Source: CAZMHL01 sp045605445 (GTDB lineage: Bacteria; Bacillota; Clostridia; RGIG6154). From it: a stretch of DNA of 64,000 nucleotides. Both the position numbers and the translations under genes were made by a program. The notes under the pieces are model-generated. The model did no database searches and was not told the origin of the DNA. It was given only the letters and a program-made list of their open reading frames with translations. The stretch spans positions 1-64,000 of the forward strand of contig JAZUPZ010000046.1 of the NCBI GenBank assembly GCA_045605445.1, in the 5' to 3' direction. Numbering within the stretch: the first letter of the stretch is position 1; the number at the start of each line of letters is the position of its first letter. Positions 57,433 to 64,000 of the stretch are shown piece by piece.

Positions 57433-60400
57433 ATGAAAAAAATTATTGCATGTTGTCTCATAGTTTTAATGTTGACATCAACCTTTGTACCTTTATCGGC
57501 AGGGGCTGACGGCACGGTTGTTACCATTACCGATGCTGAAGGACTTTACGCTTTTGCGGAAAGGGTTAACGGAGGAGAGGCGGGGCTTAATGCAGTCCTT
57601 GGCGCAGATATTGTTCTTGCCGACGGTTATGAACCCATAGGAAAGAACACCTCTTATCCCTACAGCGGCGAATTTGACGGAAAAGGATATAAAATTACGC
57701 TGAACACAACTACGGCAGTTGAATATGCCGGCGTATTCGGCGTTGTTGATGTAAACGGAAAAATAAGCAATCTTAAAACCTCGGGAACCGTAACCGGAAG
57801 CACTATGGCAGGCGGCGTTGCGGCTTATCTCAAGGGAACTTTATATAACTGTTCTTCCGATGCAACCGTTACCTGTCCCAGCGATGCGGGCGGTATTGTA
57901 GGAAGCACAACCTCAACCTCAGTTACGGAAAGATGCTTTGCAAGCGGTGCTGTTACTGCTTCAACTCGTTACGGCGGCGGTATTGCCGGCCGTTCAAGGG
58001 GTTTGATTACCGACTGTTACTTTACAGGCTCTGTTTCCGGAAGCTCAAATATCGGTGGTATTGCCGGTGCGGCAACAACGGGAACTGTTAAAAACTCCTT
58101 CTGTTATATGAGCAAGGCAGTTTGCGGATATAAAGCATCCGGCGTTACGGTTGATACCTGCTTCTATCTGGGAATGGGTGCCGACGGAATGGGCGCATCT
58201 GCAATCAACTTTGCAAACGGCTATGTGGCACACTATCTTAATACCTCCACACTTTCAATCGTAAACAGAGGCTTGTGGGCTCAGGGGGAAAGCTATCCTG
58301 TATTTGCTGACGAGAATAATAAGCCTGTTTACTGCGTAACCTTTACAGTTGGTGCACAGAAAACAACGGCATATACCAAAAACGACGGAACTGTTGATTT
58401 CCCCGAAATGTCAGAGGCAGAGCTTATCTGGTTCTGTGAGGGCGAACCCGTTGATGAAACCACGGTTGTAAACGGCGACGTTACCTTTGCAGGCGTTTCT
58501 GCCGATGCCCAGACAAATGCAGTTTCTCTTGTTGTTTCAAAAGATAAAAATAATATTCCTTACGACATAAAGCCAATGTATGAGGGCAACAGCCTTTATC
58601 TCTTTATGCCGGCAGTTGCGGATATGTCCTGCGTAAACTACGACCTTCTCGACAGCGAATCAAACGTTGTTGAAAGCGTAACGGCAGATTTTACAGGCGA
58701 AGAAGAATATACAGCAACCTTTAATTACGGCGAATATAAAATTATTGCAATGCAGTCAAATCTTCCTGCAATGTTCCTTGAAATTGACGAAAGTCATAAT
58801 ACTATCGATGCAATGAACAGCTCTCCTGATCACAGCATAAGCTGTTACGGCGATCTGGCACTGGTTGTTCCCGATGACCTTAAGGAAAAATACGGCTGGG
58901 AAGATGTTAAAAGTAAAGAAGACGACGAGGACACTCCCGGCTCTATGAATATGAAGGGAAGAGGAAACTCCTCCTGGTCCTCGGAGCTTGGAATAAAGAA
59001 GGCTTATCAGGTTAAGTTTGAGAAGAAAACCTCAATCCTTGGAATGGACAAGTCCAAAAAATGGTGCCTGATGAGAGACAATTCCGACCTTTATAAAAAT
59101 GCCCTTGCTTTCAGACTTGGCGACAAGCTTGAAATGGCATATAACTGCGAGGCGCAGTTCTCCGATGTTTATATGAACGGTGACTATCTGGGAACCTATC
59201 TTATAACAGATAAAATTGAAATCGGCGGAGCAAGCGTCGATATTACCGACCTTGACGATGCTTTTGAAGAAAACGGCGAAGTAGTTGACGAAAATCTCGA
59301 TTTAACCGGCGGATATCTTCTTGAAATTGATAATACCGAGGACGACCTTCAGTTTACCGCCTCGGGAAATAAGTTTACAATCAAAGGACCTGAAGACCTT
59401 GCGAAAACTGCAACGGCTGACGGACCTTACGGATACATAATTGAAAAAACCTCCGATTTGTTTGCCGCAATTTACGGCGACGGATATTTAAGCGACGGAA
59501 CTCACTTTATGGAGCATATTGATATGGAAAGCTTCGCTCAGTATTTCTGGATTCAGGAACTGCTGGGAAATAAAGACTGTGGTTCGGGAAGTACCTATCT
59601 TTATAAAGATTCCGACAAGGTTGACCCGAAATTCCATGCCGGACCTATGTGGGATCACGACTATACTCTTACCCAGGCAGAGGGATGGATTCTTCCAAAC
59701 CTTAAGAGAGGAAATATCTCAACAGGAACCGATACTCTTTATAATGCCCTTTGCGACCATAAGGAGTTTGTAAGCTATCTTCTTTACTATTATGAAAAGG
59801 GAATCGGCGAAATTCTTAAGGAAGCGCCTCAGATTCTTGAAGACGTAATCAAAGAAGTTGAGGCTTCAGAGGTTCTTAACGAAGCAAGATGGGGCAAAGA
59901 CAATACGGCCGCATCAATAAGCAACAGAGAAGTTCTTTCAAAGAGAGTAGCTTGGCTCGGCGAAAACTATTCAACAATAACAGAGTTTGCAACAAAAGGT
60001 GAAGCTGTTGACCTTGAAGAATATATCGTAAAAGCATACAGCGCCTACGGCGGAACGGTTGAAAAAAGTCACAGCGTTGCAAGGGCGGGAGAAAAAGTTA
60101 CCCTTACCGCAAAGCCCGACAGCGACTATGCCTTTGTTGGCTGGGAGGTTGAGGAAGGAAGCATAGAGCTTGAAAATGAAAGCACCGTAACCTTCACTAT
60201 GCCTGCAGAAAATGTTACAGTTAAGGCAATTTATGAAGATACTGTTGAAAGAGATGTTATTGCCTCTTACACCTTTACACAGATAAGAGGTTCAAAATAT
60301 ACGGGTTACACTCCCGACGAGGGCGATGCAAAGATTATTGTTTCCGCAAACGGAACAAGCAAGTCTGATTTAAGACTTAATACCGACGATTTCAACGGAA

Positions 60401-61083
60401 GTGCGGCGGTGTTCTCGGGAACCGATACAATTCCTTACGGAAACGAGCCTTATGTTGATATTACCGTAAATACTGAAAAATATGACAACATCGTATTCAG
60501 CGCAGATATCGGAGGCAAAAATGCGGCGCCGGTAAGCTGGAAAATTATGTATAGTACCGACGGGCTAAACTATACCGAGCTTGAAAATTCTACCTTCACC
60601 CTTCTTAAGGCGGGAGATATGAAAGAGGCTTATCATAACGTTAAGATTCCTGTAGGCTTCTGCGAAACGGCACACATAAGACTTGTTGCGGCATCAACCG
60701 TAACTGTTGACGGCGGAACCTTTGAAGGGGCAACCTTCGGCGAAGCGGCGTTTGACAATATAAATGTTTGCGGTGTTGATATGAGCGACTGGCTTGAAGA
60801 ACAAATGATTCACGTAAGCGGAACTGCAACAGAGTTTGAAGGAAAAACAATTCTTCTCCTCAGCTCTGATAAAGACCTTACAGACGAATACTTCCTCTAT
60901 GCCTTCTACGATGAAAACGGAAACTACCTCAAGAGCGAAAAGGTTCCGATTCTTAAGGCAGAAAAAGATTTTTATATTGTAACCGACATAGTTGAAAATG
61001 CAGCATATGTAAGAGTGTTCGTATGGAAAGACCTGCTCACAATTGAGCCTCTTTCGAATGTGGCGGAAATAACAATAGAATAG
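57433..61083 (+). CDS. Large exported CotH-kinase protein with GLUG repeats
   Basis: A 1216-residue secreted protein. Signal peptide at about 1-25; GLUG-type beta repeats at about 90-230 (YAGVFGVVD, GGIVGSTTS, GGGIAGRSRG, GGIAGAATTG); a CotH kinase-like domain at about 445-850 with MKGRGNSSW (near 506), YLITDKIEIGG, GGYLLEIDN and GPMWDHDYTL (near 738); an InlB B-repeat-like module at about 862-936 (GEKVTLTAKPDSDYAFVGWE); and a C-terminal beta region. CotH proteins phosphorylate proteins in spore coats; in other Clostridia they occur on cellulosomal or surface proteins. No SLH, sortase or dockerin signal is seen. Confidence 0.85.
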   Translation: MKKIIACCLIVLMLTSTFVPLSAGADGTVVTITDAEGLYAFAERVNGGEAGLNAVLGADIVLADGYEPIGKNTSYPYSGEFDGKGYKITLNTTTAVEYAGVFGVVDVNGKISNLKTSGTVTGSTMAGGVAAYLKGTLYNCSSDATVTCPSDAGGIVGSTTSTSVTERCFASGAVTASTRYGGGIAGRSRGLITDCYFTGSVSGSSNIGGIAGAATTGTVKNSFCYMSKAVCGYKASGVTVDTCFYLGMGADGMGASAINFANGYVAHYLNTSTLSIVNRGLWAQGESYPVFADENNKPVYCVTFTVGAQKTTAYTKNDGTVDFPEMSEAELIWFCEGEPVDETTVVNGDVTFAGVSADAQTNAVSLVVSKDKNNIPYDIKPMYEGNSLYLFMPAVADMSCVNYDLLDSESNVVESVTADFTGEEEYTATFNYGEYKIIAMQSNLPAMFLEIDESHNTIDAMNSSPDHSISCYGDLALVVPDDLKEKYGWEDVKSKEDDEDTPGSMNMKGRGNSSWSSELGIKKAYQVKFEKKTSILGMDKSKKWCLMRDNSDLYKNALAFRLGDKLEMAYNCEAQFSDVYMNGDYLGTYLITDKIEIGGASVDITDLDDAFEENGEVVDENLDLTGGYLLEIDNTEDDLQFTASGNKFTIKGPEDLAKTATADGPYGYIIEKTSDLFAAIYGDGYLSDGTHFMEHIDMESFAQYFWIQELLGNKDCGSGSTYLYKDSDKVDPKFHAGPMWDHDYTLTQAEGWILPNLKRGNISTGTDTLYNALCDHKEFVSYLLYYYEKGIGEILKEAPQILEDVIKEVEASEVLNEARWGKDNTAASISNREVLSKRVAWLGENYSTITEFATKGEAVDLEEYIVKAYSAYGGTVEKSHSVARAGEKVTLTAKPDSDYAFVGWEVEEGSIELENESTVTFTMPAENVTVKAIYEDTVERDVIASYTFTQIRGSKYTGYTPDEGDAKIIVSANGTSKSDLRLNTDDFNGSAAVFSGTDTIPYGNEPYVDITVNTEKYDNIVFSADIGGKNAAPVSWKIMYSTDGLNYTELENSTFTLLKAGDMKEAYHNVKIPVGFCETAHIRLVAASTVTVDGGTFEGATFGEAAFDNINVCGVDMSDWLEEQMIHVSGTATEFEGKTILLLSSDKDLTDEYFLYAFYDENGNYLKSEKVPILKAEKDFYIVTDIVENAAYVRVFVWKDLLTIEPLSNVAEITIE

Positions 61084-61092
61084 TAAAATGAA

Positions 61093-61125
61093 AGGCAGAG
61101 ACGAATTTGAATCGTTTCTGCCTTT
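61093..61125 (+). terminator. Terminator after the CotH gene
   Basis: GGCAGAGACGA and TCGTTTCTGCC form a stem with TTTGAA loop, followed by TTTAAAAT. Confidence 0.75.
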
Positions 61126-61130
61126 AAAAT

Positions 61131-61172
61131 TGTTATCCTTAAAAATAACTGTATAAGGATAACGCCTTTTTT
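61131..61172 (+). terminator. Second terminator after the CotH gene
   Basis: GTTATCCTT and AAGGATAAC, followed by GCCTTTTTT. Confidence 0.7.
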
Positions 61173-61217
61173 ATGCCGTTGTGCTTTAAAAGATATGGTT
61201 ATAGGCGTCTGCCTATG

Positions 61218-61598
61218 TTATATATTATGCATCTGTGCTTTGTAATGTGCATTTGCCTTGCGGCAGGCGTTCTGGTAAATTCTGAAGGTCTGGCGGCAGG
61301 AATAATTAAGCTTTATCGCAGTCTCCTCTAAAGTCATACAGCAAATAAAATGATAAATCAGAACCTGCCGTTCTATTGGGTTTGAAAGGCTCTGAATAAT
61401 AGGGTAGCTTTTAATTTTAATTATTGCCTGTTCGGTTATTTCTTTGTCAATAAGGCACTTTGTTTCAAGAATTTTTTTCTTTATATCCTCGCTTTTCACC
61501 CTTTTGTAGGTTTTTTCAAAGGAAAGAAGTGCACTCTCAAGAGCAACAATATTCTTTTCACAGCTTTTTACCTTTTTTAAAATGTCTACAGCGCTCAT
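61218..61598 (-). CDS. Phage-type sigma-70 region 4-like HTH regulator
   Basis: A 126-residue protein. The N-terminal half is coiled-coil-like (EKNIVALESALLSFEKTY). The C-terminal half (IERQVLIYHFICCMTLEETAIKLNYSCRQTFRIYQNACRKA) has the sigma region 4 HTH pattern seen in phage late regulators such as RinA/ArpU and DUF1492 proteins. It lies 4 nt after the zinc-ribbon gene and is the last gene of the minus-strand run read from 62071-62099. Confidence 0.7.
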   Translation of the reverse strand: MSAVDILKKVKSCEKNIVALESALLSFEKTYKRVKSEDIKKKILETKCLIDKEITEQAIIKIKSYPIIQSLSNPIERQVLIYHFICCMTLEETAIKLNYSCRQTFRIYQNACRKANAHYKAQMHNI

Positions 61599-61602
61599 AA
61601 GC

Positions 61603-61896
61603 TTAATCCTCTATATATTCGGGACAGCGGACAACAAGCCAGCTGTCAATCCATTCGTCAAGTTCAAGATTTCCCCTTACCTTTGTGGGCTTAGCCTTCC
61701 ACCCCTCAACGGGTTCAAAGTGTTTCGACCAGCTGCATCCGCAAACGGCGTTTTGGCAGGTCCAGCAAAGGGTTTCCTTTCTCTTCTTTTTTGGTATTTT
61801 TGACTGTTTTTTAATGCGGCATCTGTTACTGCAGAATTTTTTCGCATTTTTTGTTTTGAATAATCGGTTGCAAACCGGACATTTTTTAATCATCAT
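61603..61896 (-). CDS. Phage-like double zinc-finger protein
   Basis: A 97-residue protein with an N-terminal CPVCNRLFKTKNAKKFCSN zinc motif and a C-terminal LCWTCQNAVCGCSWSK block ending in VVRCPEYIED, a pattern I know from small Bacillota phage and ICE proteins of unknown function. I chose the ATG at 61896 (or the adjacent one at 61893): AGGAG lies 5 or 8 nt upstream. The longer frame to 62019 overlaps the next gene and lacks an RBS. Confidence 0.72.
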   Translation of the reverse strand: MMIKKCPVCNRLFKTKNAKKFCSNRCRIKKQSKIPKKKRKETLCWTCQNAVCGCSWSKHFEPVEGWKAKPTKVRGNLELDEWIDSWLVVRCPEYIED

Positions 61897-62041
61897 TATC
61901 ACTCCTGACTTCAATATCTGTGTCAAAACAGTAAGGACAAACGGGGATTTCCTCGTAAGGGGAGCCAACGAGCTCGTTGTGCACCTCCCGTAAAATATGA
62001 GGCTTTTCAAAGCTCTCACCGCAGTATAAACAAATTAGCAT
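61886..62041 (-). CDS. Small zinc-ribbon protein (51 aa)
   Basis: Too short for most gene callers. It has AGGAGG 6 nt before the ATG at 62041. MLICLYCGESFEK and PVCPYCFDTDIEV carry two CxxC pairs spaced as in a zinc ribbon; the tail is acidic (SDNDD). The stop overlaps the start of the next gene by about 11 nt, so the three minus-strand genes form one tight operon. Confidence 0.7.
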   Translation of the reverse strand: MLICLYCGESFEKPHILREVHNELVGSPYEEIPVCPYCFDTDIEVRSDNDD

Positions 62042-62056
62042 AAACCCCTCCTGATT

Positions 62057-62158
62057 TGAATTACATTCACATTTTATATGAATCTAATTCAAATGTCAAC
62101 AAAAATTTGAAAATTATTCAAAAAATCTATTGACAATCGTGAATTTTATTCATATAAT
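62057..62158. promoter_or_regulatory. Divergent control region with four operators
   Basis: Sites TGAAT-N3-ATTCA occur at 62057-62069, 62079-62091 and 62140-62152; a weaker one (TGAAA-N3-ATTCA) at 62108-62120. The minus-strand promoter TTGACA-17-TAAAAT is at 62071-62099 and the plus-strand promoter TTGACA-17-TATAAT at 62130-62158. Operators overlap both promoters, so the XRE protein is the likely regulator of both sides. Confidence 0.8.
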
Positions 62159-62181
62159 AATATCGAAGGGTGTGATACAAT

Positions 62182-62547
62182 TTGTTAGGAGAAAGATTGA
62201 AAGCGTTGCGAAAGAAAAAGGGCATGACGCAAAAGGAATTGGCAGACGAACTCCTGCTCGACACCTCAAGCATCAGTAAATACGAGTCGGGAGCGGCAGT
62301 CCCCTCCTATGAAGCTCTTGAAAAAATTGCAAATTATTTCCATGTTTCTACCGATTATCTCTACGGTCGTGAGAAAAACCACTATGCAGACGGCGAAAAT
62401 GTCGCTGCAGAAGAAATTCTTGAAAGAATAAAAACAAGCGAATCTTTCAGAATGTTGTTTGAAATGACGAAAAATGCATCGGAAAAAGAAATCAAACAGG
62501 TTCTGGCTATCCACAAAGCTATGAAAGACACAAATCCCAATTTATAA
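62182..62547 (+). CDS. XRE family phage-type repressor
   Basis: A 121-residue protein with an N-terminal helix-turn-helix (LGERLKALRKKKGMTQKELA, DTSSISKYESGAAVPSYEAL) and a C-terminal oligomerisation-type tail (about 70-121) rather than a peptidase domain. The start is TTG with GAAGGGTG upstream. It is co-transcribed with an ImmA-like gene and probably binds the TGAAT-N3-ATTCA sites in front of it. Confidence 0.88.
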   Translation: MLGERLKALRKKKGMTQKELADELLLDTSSISKYESGAAVPSYEALEKIANYFHVSTDYLYGREKNHYADGENVAAEEILERIKTSESFRMLFEMTKNASEKEIKQVLAIHKAMKDTNPNL

Positions 62548-62561
62548 AATTGGAGGAAAAA

Positions 62562-62768
62562 ATGAGCAACATATTTGTAAGAATTATTGATATGCCCACA
62601 TCGGTAAAAGGTTACACAGCCCTCGATTCCGAAGGCGACTATAATATTTATATAAATGCAAGAATGTCAAAAAATCAGCAAATAACTACCTATTATCACG
62701 AAAGAAAGCATATCGCAAATAACGATTTTTCAGACACAAGAACTATAATTGAAGCCGAAGCAATTTAG
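62562..62768 (+). CDS. Short ImmA/IrrE-like metallopeptidase
   Basis: A 68-residue protein. YYHERKHIANNDF contains an HExxH zinc motif, and YTALDSEGDYNIYINARMS resembles the region before it in ImmA/IrrE proteins, which are usually longer (about 120-180). In Bacillus ICEBs1, ImmA cleaves the repressor ImmR. The last gene of the plus-strand pair, 15 nt after the XRE stop; GGAGG lies 5 nt before the ATG at 62562. A natural mini-version or a truncated copy. Confidence 0.68.
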   Translation: MSNIFVRIIDMPTSVKGYTALDSEGDYNIYINARMSKNQQITTYYHERKHIANNDFSDTRTIIEAEAI

Positions 62769-62782
62769 CTTTGGCGCAAACA

Positions 62783-62854
62783 GTCGAAAAAGTCGGTTTA
62801 CCGCAAGAAAAAATTAAAAATGCGGTGCCCGGAGATTTTCGACAAACCGAAAAC
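62783..62854. repeat. GTCGAAAA/TTTTCGAC element, copy 2
   Basis: GTCGAAAAAGTCG, TACCGCAAG and ATTTTCGACAAACCGAAAAC in the same order as copy 1 at 15225. Here CGGTTT and AAACCG could form a second stem interleaved with the GTCGAAAA/TTTTCGAC stem. It begins 15 nt after the ImmA-like gene. Confidence 0.7.
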
Positions 62855-62862
62855 AAATGTTT

Positions 62863-62905
62863 AAAACAGAGCCGTTTCTTAAGGGAAACGGCTCTGTTTT
62901 TTTGC
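62863..62905 (+). terminator. Terminator of the repressor operon
   Basis: AACAGAGCCGTTTC, TTAAGG, GAAACGGCTCTGTT followed by T6. The remainder of the 332-nt gap 62769-63100 holds no ORF that I can support, and then the aldolase promoter. Confidence 0.92.
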
Positions 62906-63019
62906 ATAATATAGTTTTTTCGTCATCGGTCGGCAGAATATAACGGCACCCCCGGCTGTGTTTTTGTTGCGAAAAACGATTTATTTATGATAAATATGGT
63001 AAAATCGCCCTTTATCCGA

Positions 63020-63048
63020 TTGACAAAAGCAGGTTCGGGTGATAAAAT
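63020..63048 (+). promoter_or_regulatory. Promoter for the KDPG aldolase gene
   Basis: TTGACA, 17 nt, TAAAAT, 52 nt before the start codon. Confidence 0.8.
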
Positions 63049-63100
63049 TATGGTAAGTAAATTTGATTTATTTTAATTAAATAATAAAGGAGTTTTGAAA

Positions 63101-64000
63101 ATGGAATTGATTAAACAAATTTCAAACATTGGTATCGTTCCTGTAATTAAAATTAAGGACATAAGCAAGGCTGTTCCGCTTGCAAAAGCGTTGATCGACG
63201 GCGGACTTCCCATTGCAGAAGTAACCTTCAGAGCTGCTGATGCCGACAAGGCAATCAAAGCAATGTCCGATGCTTATCCTGAAATGATAATCGGCGCAGG
63301 TACGGTTCTTACAATCGAACAGGCTGCAAAAGCAAAGGAATGCGGTGCAAAATTTATCGTTGCTCCGGGCTTCAATCCTAAAGTTGTTCAGTGGTGTCTT
63401 GATAACGATATTCTTGTAACACCGGGTATTTCAACTCCCTCTGAAATAGAACAGGCTCTTGAAATGGGTCTTAAAACAGTTAAGTTCTTCCCTGCTGAAC
63501 AGAGCGGCGGAATTGCAAAAATCAAGGCTATGGCTGCTCCTTACGGCGATGTTACCTTTATGCCTACCGGCGGAATTGGCCTTGACAATATGAATGATTA
63601 TCTTTCATTCAAAAAAATCGTTGCCTGCGGCGGAAGCTTTATGGTAAAAGAAGATTTAATCGACAATTGCGAATGGGATAAAATTACAGACCTTACCAAA
63701 AAAGCTGTTGCAAAAATGCTCGACTTCAAATTTGCACATATCGGTATTAACAATGCAAACGAAGAAGAAGCAATCAAATCTGCAAAAATGCTTTCACTTG
63801 TTACAGGAATGCCTTTCACAAAGGAAAGCGCAAAGGGCATCTTTGTAGGAACAGACTTTGAAGTTATGAAATCAAAAGGACCGGGAACAAACGGTCACAT
63901 CGGAATTAAAACCAATAATGTTGACAGAGCAGTTTACCACCTTTCAAAGCTTGGCGTTGAATTCGACGAAACAACTGCAATGTATAACGACGACGGTTCA
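63101..64000 (+). CDS. eda: KDPG/KHG aldolase with C-terminal glyoxalase-like domain (partial)
   Basis: 300 codons, open at the window end. Residues 1-205 are a class I KDPG aldolase: IAEVTFRAAD (E40), IGAGTVLT, VAPGFNP, TPGISTPSE, VKFFPAE with Schiff-base K128, and PTGGIGLDN. From about 210 (LDFKFAHIGINNANEEEA) there is an added domain with the alternating pattern of VOC/glyoxalase folds, ending so far near FDETTAMYNDDGS. It cleaves 2-keto-3-deoxy-6-phosphogluconate in the Entner-Doudoroff or hexuronate route. AAGGAG precedes the ATG. Confidence 0.88.
   Translation, partial: MELIKQISNIGIVPVIKIKDISKAVPLAKALIDGGLPIAEVTFRAADADKAIKAMSDAYPEMIIGAGTVLTIEQAAKAKECGAKFIVAPGFNPKVVQWCLDNDILVTPGISTPSEIEQALEMGLKTVKFFPAEQSGGIAKIKAMAAPYGDVTFMPTGGIGLDNMNDYLSFKKIVACGGSFMVKEDLIDNCEWDKITDLTKKAVAKMLDFKFAHIGINNANEEEAIKSAKMLSLVTGMPFTKESAKGIFVGTDFEVMKSKGPGTNGHIGIKTNNVDRAVYHLSKLGVEFDETTAMYNDDGS

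Overview
The window reads as a low-to-moderate GC chromosome segment from a Bacillota (Firmicutes) bacterium of the class Clostridia, probably an uncultured gut or rumen lineage. The evidence is the gene content and order (dnaG-rpoD, rplU-rpmA-obgE-nadD-yqeK-rsfS-leuS, smpB-ssrA, murT-gatD, pgk-tpiA-gpmI), strong AGGAGG ribosome sites, many exact TTGACA-17-TATAAT type promoters, SLH-domain surface proteins with a CsaB-type pyruvyl transferase, and an archaeal-type aspartyl-tRNA synthetase. I cannot name the genus from the sequence alone.

Layout. 1-9057 is mostly minus strand: a DUF554 membrane protein, a cellobiose-2-epimerase-like protein, three SGNH hydrolases, a Cys-rich small protein, an AspRS, a U32-like protein and a PHP phosphoesterase. 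9205-13864 (+) holds a DegV protein and three glycolytic enzymes, with hairpin elements in the gaps between pgk, tpiA and gpmI. 14159-20100 is mixed: an RNase M5-like Toprim protein, a polysaccharide deacetylase, an alpha/beta hydrolase, an SDR, a HAD phosphatase, a SASA-type esterase and the remains of a sugar isomerase gene. 20267-26623 is cell-surface biology: an SLH-anchored metallophosphoesterase, a second phosphoesterase, a stalk-domain protein and two LCP ligases. 26818-32692 (+) has an MFS transporter, DNA primase, the housekeeping sigma factor, a DUF1015 protein and an ECF S component. 32694-34458 has a hairpin array, tmRNA, SmpB and a TVP38 protein on the minus strand. 34572-44366 is a long run of core genes ending in the lipid II amidating pair MurT-GatD. 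44367-45357 contains DnaA-box-like sites and a structured leader before pnuC. 45454-50752 (-) carries folD, a YgiQ radical SAM gene that overlaps it by 95 bp, ruvX and a glycosyltransferase-CsaB fusion. 50910-61083 (+) includes a NAGPA-type exported protein, an ECF S component, an acyl-CoA synthetase, GlyRS and a 1216-residue CotH-kinase surface protein. 61218-62768 is a compact phage-like regulatory islet: an XRE repressor and an ImmA-like peptidase face three small minus-strand genes across a control region with four related operators. The window ends inside a KDPG aldolase with a C-terminal extension.

The most unusual content is noncoding. Several gaps hold arrays of tiny palindromes separated by a constant heptamer (GTGAAAT or GTGAAGT on the left half, ATTTCAC or ACTTCAC on the right half), so that the separators are themselves inverted repeats. 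There is also a 102-nt element present twice in the same orientation as transcription, a 70-nt element with GTCGAAAA/TTTTCGAC ends present twice, several GTAGGG-type palindromes, and a three-way-junction leader before pnuC. The divergent repressor islet is the clearest protein-coding accessory system. All functional statements rest on motif recognition by eye; no alignment or folding program was run.
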